Positions 1 to 7,601 of a stretch of DNA of 27,682 nt are shown here, piece by piece. Under the pieces are notes generated by a model. The model did no database searches, was not told the DNA's origin, and saw nothing but the letters and a program-made list of their open reading frames with translations. This DNA is from Methanobacteriota archaeon. GTDB lineage: Archaea > Thermoplasmatota > Poseidoniia > Poseidoniales > Thalassarchaeaceae. The stretch is from the NCBI GenBank assembly GCA_002727275.1, contig PBWO01000002.1, positions 50,565 through 78,246 on the forward strand, read 5' to 3'. The number at the start of each line of letters is the position of its first letter. Within the stretch, counting starts at the first letter, position 1. Both the position numbers and the translations under genes were made by a program.

Positions 1-533
1 GTCGCTCCGAAGCGGACTAAAGCGTGTGATAGGCTGTGAACGGTCCTGCCGTAGCGCAGGTCTCCAACCAGTACTACGTTCAGGCCCTTGAGTGTACTAT
101 GCGCTTCTCTAATTGTGAATAGATCAAGTAGAGTCTGGGTCGGGTGGTTTCCTGCCCCGTCCCCTGCGTTTAGTACTGGGATTTCTATGGCATCAGCGCT
201 GTACTGCGCTGCACCTTGTCTGGGATGTCTGATTGCTGTAATGTCAGCGTATCCATCAATCATCTGCATAGTATCGTACAGAGTCTCGCCCTTCGAAACT
301 GATGACCCGGCGGCACTAAAGTTGAGAACAGAACCACCAAGCCTCTTCATCGCAGTCTCAAACGACATGCGGGTTCTAGTCGAGTTTTCGAAGAACATGT
401 TTGCGAGTACCTTTCCCTCGAGTAGAGGCAGGTGGACATCGCCCTTTGCTACAGGAAGAAGACGCTCGGCGTTGTCTAGGAGATTCTCAATCTCCTTGTT
501 GCTCAGATCATCCATCGTGATGAGGTCGCCCAT
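1..533 (-). CDS. pyrB: Aspartate carbamoyltransferase catalytic subunit (3'-truncated by window edge)
   Basis: Catalyses carbamoyl phosphate + L-aspartate to N-carbamoyl-aspartate, the committed step of de novo pyrimidine synthesis in the cytosol. Translated from the minus strand, the first 177 residues show the carbamoyl-phosphate-binding signature STRTRMSFE near residue 50 and the motif GDGAGNHPTQTLLD near residue 125, then LVGDLRYGRTVHS, which opens the aspartate-binding domain. The family is about 300 residues long, so roughly the C-terminal 40% lies outside the window. The ATG at 533 is chosen because an in-frame TGA lies 12 bases upstream and a GAGGAG ribosome-binding site (539-544) sits 5 bases before it. 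The gene diverges from the GHMP kinase across about 114 bases. In archaea a regulatory pyrI subunit often follows pyrB; it would lie outside the window. Confidence 0.96.
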   Translation of the reverse strand, partial: MGDLITMDDLSNKEIENLLDNAERLLPVAKGDVHLPLLEGKVLANMFFENSTRTRMSFETAMKRLGGSVLNFSAAGSSVSKGETLYDTMQMIDGYADITAIRHPRQGAAQYSADAIEIPVLNAGDGAGNHPTQTLLDLFTIREAHSTLKGLNVVLVGDLRYGRTVHSLSHALVRFGA

Positions 534-647
534 CGCTTCTCCTCAGCGAAGCCGGGAGCGTGCCGGTTATGTGTCTTACTGTGCACCTCTTTTGACCTGT
601 GACATGATACCGTCGGCTTGATGTGGGGTAATTATCCCGCGCGACTG

Positions 648-1622
648 ATGATAATCAGCCGGACCCCGGTCCGAGTCTCGTTCTGCGGCGGTGGAACCGA
701 CATTGATTCGTTCTCGAAGAACGAGCCCGACGGCGGTAGAGTAGTGTCCCTAGCACTTGATAGACACATTCACGTAACAGTCAATCGCCGCTTTGATGAT
801 AAAGTCAGACTGTCTTACTCTAAGATGGAGTTAGTAGGCGACTTTGAGGACCTTGAGCACGAGCTCGCAAGAGAAGCAATGAGGATGACTGGAGTCACCT
901 CCGGCGTCGAGATCAACACAATCGCTGACATTCCATCCAGAGGAACCGGGTTGGGCTCTTCGTCCGCGGTTACTGTTGGTCTGCTGAATGCCTTGCACGT
1001 GTATGCGGGACGTGAGATCTCATCTGAGCAATTAGCACGTGAGGCTTGCGAAATAGAAATCGACATTCTAAATCAGCCAATTGGCAGGCAGGACCAGTAT
1101 GCGGCCGCATACGGAGGAATAAATTCGATTCTATTCGATAATGGAGGAGTGACTGTAGACAGAATTGATACTTCCAATGAGACAATAAGGCGAATTTCTG
1201 AGGAATTTACACTGGTATTCACGGGGATGTCAAGAAGTGCATCAGAGGTCCTCAGGGAATCACCTGAAGACGAGTCTGACAAGACGGTTCGCCTGCGAAC
1301 CATCCGTGGACACGCTGACATGGCTCACGATATGATGGTCAATGGAGATGTCTCGGGCCTTGGCTCACTGATAGGAGATGCATGGGAAGCAAAGAGAGGA
1401 ATCTCTGCCGGCGTGTCCGGAGCTGCCCTAGATGACCTGCATGAGCGAATCATGGCAATGGGTGCCACCGGAGCGAAGCTTCTGGGTGCTGGCGGGGGCG
1501 GTTTCTTCCTTGTTCACGGCAGTGTTGGCTTGCGTGAACAACTCGCATCTCTTGGTGAACCACATCGCTTGATTCCTCTGGATGTCGATTGGACGGGTTC
1601 GGAGATAATCCACAACGGGTGA
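648..1622 (+). CDS. GHMP-family sugar kinase, HddA-like (heptose-7-phosphate kinase type)
   Basis: ATP-dependent small-molecule kinase of the GHMP superfamily, closest by eye to D-glycero-D-manno-heptose 7-phosphate kinases (COG2605). Visible are the N-terminal signature MIISRTPVRVSFCGGGTD, the phosphate-binding loop GTGLGSSSA at residues 99-107, and the C-terminal glycine-rich motif KLLGAGGGGF at 277-286. Length is 324 residues, near the family norm of about 340. The frame is open further upstream (TTG 618, ATG 621), but the ATG at 648 gives the usual family N-terminus. No clear Shine-Dalgarno is present. The partner genes of the heptose pathway (isomerase, phosphatase, nucleotidyltransferase) are not in the window, so the substrate is uncertain; it may be another sugar or sugar phosphate for surface glycans. 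The next gene starts 4 bases after the stop, suggesting co-transcription. Confidence 0.88.
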   Translation: MIISRTPVRVSFCGGGTDIDSFSKNEPDGGRVVSLALDRHIHVTVNRRFDDKVRLSYSKMELVGDFEDLEHELAREAMRMTGVTSGVEINTIADIPSRGTGLGSSSAVTVGLLNALHVYAGREISSEQLAREACEIEIDILNQPIGRQDQYAAAYGGINSILFDNGGVTVDRIDTSNETIRRISEEFTLVFTGMSRSASEVLRESPEDESDKTVRLRTIRGHADMAHDMMVNGDVSGLGSLIGDAWEAKRGISAGVSGAALDDLHERIMAMGATGAKLLGAGGGGFFLVHGSVGLREQLASLGEPHRLIPLDVDWTGSEIIHNG

Positions 1623-1626
1623 TTGA

Positions 1627-4600
1627 ATGACAAAATGTTCTCGTGCAATCCTGCTCTCCTCCCTAATGCTGATATCCACAGTAGTAATTCCTTCTACCGC
1701 TGACGACACTGGGCATCTACCTAACGATCCCTTCGTGGACTTCGACTCCGATATATCCGAACTTCTCTCTGATTGGGAGATTCCTGGGGCCCAAGTGGCT
1801 GTGATATACAATGGCTCGCTAGTTTTCAACAAGGGATATGGAATCTCTGCAAATGGGACCGATGACAACGGAATATACTGGTCCACACCTGTTACGGTTG
1901 ACTCAAAGTTCAGAATTGCCAGCCTATCCAAGGCGGTAACCGCTGCAGGAATCCTTACTTTGGTCGAGAATGGGGCCATCTCACTTGACGACCGAATGGT
2001 CGATTTAGCACCACATCTAATTCCAACAGAACTCGATGGTTGTGACTACCCTAACCACTCAACATCTTATTCAATCGATGACATTAACGTGTCCTTGCTA
2101 CTCAACCACCGAGCCGGATTTGACCGTGACGGGACCCCTAATTCCGACCCCACTTACTGGCACTGGAACACATGGGTCGGACATGGACAGAACGACGATT
2201 GCATTGACAAACAGTCGCTAATTAACGACTACGACAATGGAAACCTCGCTCCCATCAACATGGAGAGGATTCTGTCGGAGTGGCTCCGAAGACCGTTGGA
2301 TTTTGAACCTGGATCAAGATACGTCTACTCCAACATTGGATACCAGATTCTCGGTCAAATAATCGAAGCTCAGACAGGGATGGACTACGAGGACTACATC
2401 ATCGACAACGTGCTTACTCCAATGGGAATCGACAGCATGTCAATCGGGATGACTATGCCTAACCAGAGGGCAGAGGGAGAGGTCTCTTACTTCGATGACT
2501 ACTACAGTAGATGCCACTTCCCGCACGGACAAGATGAGGATGGTGATCCCATATTCCCCTTCGCACCCGATCCTGATTGTGGGGCCTTCGTGATTGAGGA
2601 GAAAGACGGCGGCGGCGGCTGGATAGCCACAGCATCCGACTATGCAAAATTCATTTCAAACCTCGACGGAACAATCGATAACGGAATCTTCGATGATCCA
2701 TTTGAGTTCTTTACTGAGAATCCCTATGATCAATCCGGTTCTTGGTATGGTGCCGGTGTTTACGTTCTCAACGCAGACCCAGATGTCTGGCAGCATTGGG
2801 GTGGGTTCTCCGGTTCATATACTAACTTTAGGAGAGAGGTGACTGAATCTGGAGAACCGGTGGTTTTTGTCATGTTCACAAATACTCGTCCAGATAGTAA
2901 CTGGAAATACGCCAGAGAGAGTACTATCTCGCAGGCGATGATGGCTGTAGACTATTCGAATACAACCTCATTGGACTACGATGAACCAGAATGGGAGTGG
3001 CCCGCTCCTCTGCCGATTCAAAATGAAACCATAATGGGCAATTCTATCTTCCAAATCTTTGACCCGTTCTCTGAATCATCAACAATCTCAGCAGCCTGGT
3101 ATGCCAATGTTTCAATCAGGGACGATTATGGAACAGACCTACTGCCAGACAGAAACATTGGAGTCCGTTCTCAGATTGATCAGCATCTAGGTGACTCAGA
3201 TGGAAACCTCAGTATTCTTGAGATTTCTCAGTTTGTTGATTTAGTTGAAAATGCTCGCGACCTTTCGGACTCTGAATTACTGGGTTGCTGCATGATTGAC
3301 TATGCTGCTATGAATCCAAGTGGCCGTGGAATCGAGATAATTGTGACACCTCCCAATGTTGGCCCCGTAGGAGAAAATGGCAGTTGGGGTTGGCAGGAAT
3401 CTACGGTTCTCACTGGAAATACTGATTCTCGTTCAATCAGGATTCTCGATATTCCACGTGTAGGTGGAATAATTGAAGAAATTCCACTCAATGTGATTCT
3501 ACCCAACCCCTGGGAGTTTAGATACAGTGCAATGCAGAGTATCATCGAAGGCAGTCCAGACAATTTCGTAGTGAACAGGCAATTGGCTCCGGTAACTTCA
3601 GACATTCGTATCACATTAGGTGAGAACATCCCTCCAACTATCCAAGCATCAAGGCACACGGGCGGCGGTCACATGATTCCATTAGAGTCTCAAACAGAGT
3701 ACTCTGGCCAGTGTATCGACAGCGCGCTTGATGACACAACTCAGTGGTGGACTTTACACAATAATGGCACCCAAGTAATGCATATAGACGGAAGTGAATT
3801 CCATTTTACTCCTTCTGAACATAATTTCTCTCATGGCGAAATAGCTAGCGTTGTCCTACATTGTATGGATGAGTCCTCCTCTTCTAGTAATTGGTACGAT
3901 AATGTGCAAATCGATGGGGAGCTTCCTGTCTGGGAAGCATCGTTTACTGCCGTTATAGATGGAGAACCCAATGTTCTGGATAGTAGTGCAGAATTATTGC
4001 AGGTCCCTTCTGGAAGCGAATTCTACTTTGATTTCTCAGCCTCTGACTCTAGCCTATTGCCCGTAGAAATAGAGGTGACAATGGACAAGTCGGAGAATTG
4101 GAGGCAATTGGGCGTGGACAATCTTGAATTCATGGATCGATTCTTCCAGTCACAAGAAGTGAATGGAATGCATCTCAACGTAAGTGAGCGTCATCAGGCC
4201 AAGGAACCAAGCGAGTACCAACTTATGTTGGAAGTTACCGATGATGCATGGAATTCAGTAACTCATTCATGGACCATTAGAGTAACTGATTCAACTGGAC
4301 CGACTATTATCCCTGAGATTTTCTCCAACGGCACTCCAATCTCTCCCTCTTCACCTGCTCGTGCCGGTGAGAGCATCATGCTATCTCTCACTCAATCGTT
4401 TGATGATTTAGATGCCATCGAGGATACAACTTGGGAAATCAAACTAGATGGCGAGGTAATTATCGAGAATGCTGATTGGTCTGAGGCAGAACAAACAATG
4501 CTGCCAATCTCAGAGGCTGGAACCTTTGTCTTGCATGTTACTGCTTGGGACTCTTCGGGTAATATGGATGAAATCACATGGGGATTGGTAGTCTCACCTT

Positions 4601-5016
4601 CATACGGAATTTTCATCTCAGTTCTCGATGTTACGGTGATTGGAGACTTGGTTGAAGGGGAGACTGTCAACATCATCGTCACATTGGAGAATGCAGGAGC
4701 CGATCTTGGAACCGGGGTGCTTTGCTCCGGACTGATTTGCTCAGATGATTTCCTTGTATCTGCGGCTGACTCATCTGGCCCGGGAATGTCTAATGCCGAG
4801 TTGTATCTGGAACTAGATTCCAGCAACTTTGACCTTAGAATAGAGTGGACCAGTGACAGCGCCGCTAGCAATGGAAGTCTGGTAGTAGAACATGACTTTG
4901 TCGTCGAACCGGCCTGGCAAATGCCGTTACAAGTAGTAATGGCAGTAGTCGTTTTCTTGATGGTTCTGGCTTGGTTGGCGCATCGAGCTTGGGGCCCCGA
5001 TTCATTGAGACCTTAG
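1627..5016 (+). CDS. Secreted, membrane-anchored class-C beta-lactamase-fold serine hydrolase with Ig-like repeats
   Basis: The 1129-residue protein has a signal peptide (about 1-25), then a serine hydrolase domain of the beta-lactamase/penicillin-binding class C family (about 35-440). All three catalytic motifs are present: S99-L-S-K102, Y234-S-N236 and H390-W-G392. An acidic EF-hand-like stretch (GDSDGNLS, 522-529) follows, then several hundred residues of beta-rich, Ig/PKD-like sequence containing VTDDAWNSV and VTAWDSSGN type strands. A single transmembrane helix (about 1098-1120) with a short basic tail ends the protein, so the enzyme is probably displayed outside the cell. Many NxS/NxT sequons would suit archaeal N-glycosylation. 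Family members include D-amino-acid peptidases and esterases; the substrate cannot be told here. It starts 4 bases after the GHMP kinase and is followed 49 bases later by another membrane protein. Confidence 0.9.
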   Translation: MTKCSRAILLSSLMLISTVVIPSTADDTGHLPNDPFVDFDSDISELLSDWEIPGAQVAVIYNGSLVFNKGYGISANGTDDNGIYWSTPVTVDSKFRIASLSKAVTAAGILTLVENGAISLDDRMVDLAPHLIPTELDGCDYPNHSTSYSIDDINVSLLLNHRAGFDRDGTPNSDPTYWHWNTWVGHGQNDDCIDKQSLINDYDNGNLAPINMERILSEWLRRPLDFEPGSRYVYSNIGYQILGQIIEAQTGMDYEDYIIDNVLTPMGIDSMSIGMTMPNQRAEGEVSYFDDYYSRCHFPHGQDEDGDPIFPFAPDPDCGAFVIEEKDGGGGWIATASDYAKFISNLDGTIDNGIFDDPFEFFTENPYDQSGSWYGAGVYVLNADPDVWQHWGGFSGSYTNFRREVTESGEPVVFVMFTNTRPDSNWKYARESTISQAMMAVDYSNTTSLDYDEPEWEWPAPLPIQNETIMGNSIFQIFDPFSESSTISAAWYANVSIRDDYGTDLLPDRNIGVRSQIDQHLGDSDGNLSILEISQFVDLVENARDLSDSELLGCCMIDYAAMNPSGRGIEIIVTPPNVGPVGENGSWGWQESTVLTGNTDSRSIRILDIPRVGGIIEEIPLNVILPNPWEFRYSAMQSIIEGSPDNFVVNRQLAPVTSDIRITLGENIPPTIQASRHTGGGHMIPLESQTEYSGQCIDSALDDTTQWWTLHNNGTQVMHIDGSEFHFTPSEHNFSHGEIASVVLHCMDESSSSSNWYDNVQIDGELPVWEASFTAVIDGEPNVLDSSAELLQVPSGSEFYFDFSASDSSLLPVEIEVTMDKSENWRQLGVDNLEFMDRFFQSQEVNGMHLNVSERHQAKEPSEYQLMLEVTDDAWNSVTHSWTIRVTDSTGPTIIPEIFSNGTPISPSSPARAGESIMLSLTQSFDDLDAIEDTTWEIKLDGEVIIENADWSEAEQTMLPISEAGTFVLHVTAWDSSGNMDEITWGLVVSPSYGIFISVLDVTVIGDLVEGETVNIIVTLENAGADLGTGVLCSGLICSDDFLVSAADSSGPGMSNAELYLELDSSNFDLRIEWTSDSAASNGSLVVEHDFVVEPAWQMPLQVVMAVVVFLMVLAWLAHRAWGPDSLRP

Positions 5017-5040
5017 GCGCGCACTTATCCGCACAACTCT

Positions 5041-5060
5041 TGACCGATGGCTCCCGGTCA
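5041..5060. repeat. Inverted repeat TGACCG/CGGTCA just before the next gene
   Basis: Six-base arms at 5041-5046 and 5055-5060 flank an 8-base spacer. The right arm ends 5 bases before the ATG at 5066. It could fold in the mRNA near the start of the downstream gene or act as an operator. It is short and could be chance. Confidence 0.35.
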
Positions 5061-5065
5061 GTAAC

Positions 5066-6781
5066 ATGGTTCTGCTCCCGGGTTACCCTCAGAAGGTCCT
5101 CCAAGAGCACAATTCAAGAGTGGAGAGATTGGCTCTCGCGTGTACACTGACACTAGTGCTAGCAGGGGGATGGTGGCTAACTCGAACAATAGTTGACGAT
5201 ACCAGTGCCGTATCTACATATGGCATCGTTGTCGTTTTATTTGGATCCGCATTACTACTCAGAGACTTGGTTTACTTTGGTCCCCGGGAGAGATCCAGAG
5301 TGGCTGCTGCAACAAACATCTCGTGGCCCAGCATACTGGCTTTCGCGGGGATCTCTTATGGTCCAGAGGACCAGACCATCGCAGCATTGATTTTACTACT
5401 AGTCGCAGGATTTCTGTGGTGGTTCACCAATCAACAATTGGGAAACAGCATCGAAACTAGGAGATGGAGGGGGCTGACCAGTATTGCAGGGCTAGCAGTG
5501 GCAATTGCAGTACTAGTTTCACTCAGTGGTGAGATGGTTCTATTGGCCATTGTTGCAGGCGCTTCTTGCTTCACAATGATTCCCGACTTATTGGCCAAGG
5601 ACGAGGACCATGATGCGCGTAGTGAGTTTGCAAGGATGTTAGAGGATGCAGAGTCTAGAGTTCTTGCACTCAGGGCTAAGTCCTCTGGGATGGAACAAGC
5701 CTCCTCTATGCTCAAGATTGCTAGAGAAGAAGGATGGAATGACCCAGAGAGAGGAATGGAACTAATCTCTCAGGCAGAAAATGAGATTGAGAGAATCACT
5801 GCATTTTCAGGAGATCTAGATGCAATTCGAGCGGATGCTTTGGAGGCCGTAGAGAGGGCCGAGAACATCACAACTCAAGCCACTGGTCCTAGGAAGGCCT
5901 TCGATATGGGCGACAGGGAGGCAGACCTAGGATCATTCAGAGATGCAGAATTGTTGTATCGTAGAGCCAAGTCGAAGTCTGAAATTATCGAAGAGCATTG
6001 GCAAGTGGCCTATGACTCGATTACATCGGCGGAGTCGGCAATCGCAGAGCATTCCGGCCACCAAGCTGAGGGAGTGATTGCAATTCTCAATTCGGCTAAA
6101 GAGGCAATGGATGCAGAAGACCCCGTGGAGGCGTTGCACATTGCTTCCTCAATTCCAGCTCACATCGAGAGCATGGGTTCGACTGATGAGGCTGCTAGCA
6201 AGTCTCTTAGTGACGCAGAGCACATAGTGGCGGCAGCAGAGGGGGACATCCAGATAGCCACTAGAGATAGGCTAGAAGAGGCTCGTAAGGCAATGGAATC
6301 AGGTGATTCAGCACTCGCCAAGGGTCTCGCAGACAGTGTTCTGAGAGACGTACGGGCAACCTCTGAAGCAATGCAAGAAGTTCAGCGTGCACTGCGACAG
6401 AAGAAGCAGATTGAGGCCAGATTCCCGGACGCGTCCAAGCAGAAATGGTCTGACCGACTACGGCGGGTAACTGAGAGTGCCGACTCTGGAGATTGGGCGA
6501 GTGCTGCAGAATCTCTGCAATCACTGACTACTGACTTACAGGCGCATGAACACAGCATCTCGGAAGCATCGGAGTTGGTGCGTTTTGTAGAAGAAGAGTG
6601 GAAAGGTCTCAGATCCAAACTGGACTCCGCTGGTATCGGCCCAGGTGATGCATCTAGGATGAAGGCCGAGAAGACTGTTGCAGATGCAGCCGCTTCTCTC
6701 TCATCTGGCGATATAGAAGCGTGTCATGCTGCTCTAGCCTCGGCAGGAGAGCACTTGGAATCACTCGGGCGATTAGCCTGA
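5066..6781 (+). CDS. Polytopic membrane protein with six ~62-residue alpha-helical repeats
   Basis: I do not recognise a named family. The 571-residue protein has five or six hydrophobic helices between residues 20 and 175 (about 22-40, 50-70, 87-98, 104-120, 137-155, 157-175). The rest (about 180-571) is charged, alanine-rich and helical. That part repeats: a helix-turn-helix with an acidic or glycine turn recurs at residues 226, 290, 352, 414, 476 and 549, a spacing of about 62, 62, 62, 62 and 73. The best copies read EARKAMESGDSALAKGLA and VTESADSGDWASAAESL, reminiscent of TPR-like hairpins joined by a longer coiled helix. It lies 49 bases after the serine hydrolase and may share its transcript; its stop abuts the convergent TrhO gene. 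The start at 5066 is the first ATG; a GTG at 5120 is an alternative. A scaffold role at the membrane is a guess. Confidence 0.82.
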   Translation: MVLLPGYPQKVLQEHNSRVERLALACTLTLVLAGGWWLTRTIVDDTSAVSTYGIVVVLFGSALLLRDLVYFGPRERSRVAAATNISWPSILAFAGISYGPEDQTIAALILLLVAGFLWWFTNQQLGNSIETRRWRGLTSIAGLAVAIAVLVSLSGEMVLLAIVAGASCFTMIPDLLAKDEDHDARSEFARMLEDAESRVLALRAKSSGMEQASSMLKIAREEGWNDPERGMELISQAENEIERITAFSGDLDAIRADALEAVERAENITTQATGPRKAFDMGDREADLGSFRDAELLYRRAKSKSEIIEEHWQVAYDSITSAESAIAEHSGHQAEGVIAILNSAKEAMDAEDPVEALHIASSIPAHIESMGSTDEAASKSLSDAEHIVAAAEGDIQIATRDRLEEARKAMESGDSALAKGLADSVLRDVRATSEAMQEVQRALRQKKQIEARFPDASKQKWSDRLRRVTESADSGDWASAAESLQSLTTDLQAHEHSISEASELVRFVEEEWKGLRSKLDSAGIGPGDASRMKAEKTVADAAASLSSGDIEACHAALASAGEHLESLGRLA

Positions 6782-7594
6782 TTAGGGCTCATAGCAGTAA
6801 GGGCAGTACTGTCCAATGATGTATTGCTCAGATTCCTGCTCCTGAGCAGAAAGAGGTTCTCGGCACTTGAAGCACATCACAATCTCAGTTTCCTCGAGTT
6901 GATGGTCGAGAGCGACTCTCTGATCGAACACAAAACAATCTCCGTTCCAATGTGTCCCTCCACACTCCTCAAAGTAACCTAGGATACCTCCCTCTAACTG
7001 TCGGACATCTTCGAAGCCGGCTTTCAGCATCACTGCCGATGCCTTCTCACATCGAATTCCTCCGGTGCAGTACATCACTACGGTCTTCGAACGATACTCA
7101 TCAGGTAAATCCTCTATCGCTCCGGGAAACTCCCTGAAGGAGGCTATGTCTAACTCGACCGCCCCCTCAAACATCCCAACCCTAGTCTCGTAGTCGTTTC
7201 TGGTATCCAATACGACAACCTCTTCACCATCATCCAGCATATGCTTGAATTCTTCGGGTGAGATGTAGGGTCCGGTGAACTCTGCAGGTCTAATGTCATC
7301 CATTCCCAGCGAGATAATCTCCTTCTTACGCTTAACCAGCATCCTGCGGAAGGGCTGATATTCGGTATGACTGACTTTGATAGGGATGCTAGCAAAACGC
7401 TCGTCAGCATTAAGATGCGAGATGAAAAAATCGGTGGACTCCTTGGTTCCAGCGAGGAAGAAGTTGATTCCATTTGGACTGAGCAGAATCGTGCCTTTGA
7501 GGCCTGCTTCTGTACAGACGTCGAGGATAGGTTCGCGCAATTCGTCTCTATCTGGAAGGTCGACGAAGCGATATCCCGCGATGTTGACAATCAT
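6782..7594 (-). CDS. trhO: tRNA uridine-34 hydroxylase, rhodanese family (TrhO/YceA)
   Basis: TrhO uses molecular oxygen to make 5-hydroxyuridine at the wobble position of certain tRNAs. The 270-residue product has the N-terminal acylphosphatase-like domain (about 1-95, with GTILLSPNGINFFLAG), a rhodanese domain (about 110-215) with catalytic Cys176 in MYCTGGIRCEKAS, and a C-terminal four-cysteine zinc site (C241/C244 and C264/C267). The frame is open for 27 more codons upstream, but those would overlap thrS. The ATG at 7594 gives MIVNIAGYRF, the usual family start, and leaves 7 bases after the thrS stop. Co-transcription with thrS is therefore likely, pairing a tRNA-charging and a tRNA-modifying enzyme. 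The family is mainly bacterial; presence in an archaeon would suggest transfer. Confidence 0.94.
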   Translation of the reverse strand: MIVNIAGYRFVDLPDRDELREPILDVCTEAGLKGTILLSPNGINFFLAGTKESTDFFISHLNADERFASIPIKVSHTEYQPFRRMLVKRKKEIISLGMDDIRPAEFTGPYISPEEFKHMLDDGEEVVVLDTRNDYETRVGMFEGAVELDIASFREFPGAIEDLPDEYRSKTVVMYCTGGIRCEKASAVMLKAGFEDVRQLEGGILGYFEECGGTHWNGDCFVFDQRVALDHQLEETEIVMCFKCREPLSAQEQESEQYIIGQYCPYCYEP

Positions 7595-7601
7595 GAGAAC
7601 A

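Noticed and set aside
522..531. SdhB-like acidic EF-hand idea for the hydrolase at residues 522-531 applied as a true EF-hand
   Set aside because: When aligned to the EF-hand loop the first aspartate is missing, so I describe that stretch of the hydrolase only as EF-hand-like. The numbers here are residue positions in the 1627-5016 protein.
88..621. 177-codon plus-strand open frame
   Set aside because: It is antisense to pyrB, whose minus-strand translation carries clear carbamoyltransferase motifs; the plus-strand product has no recognisable domain.
1428..1979. 183-codon minus-strand frame spanning the kinase/hydrolase junction
   Set aside because: It crosses two well-supported genes on the other strand and shows no motif.
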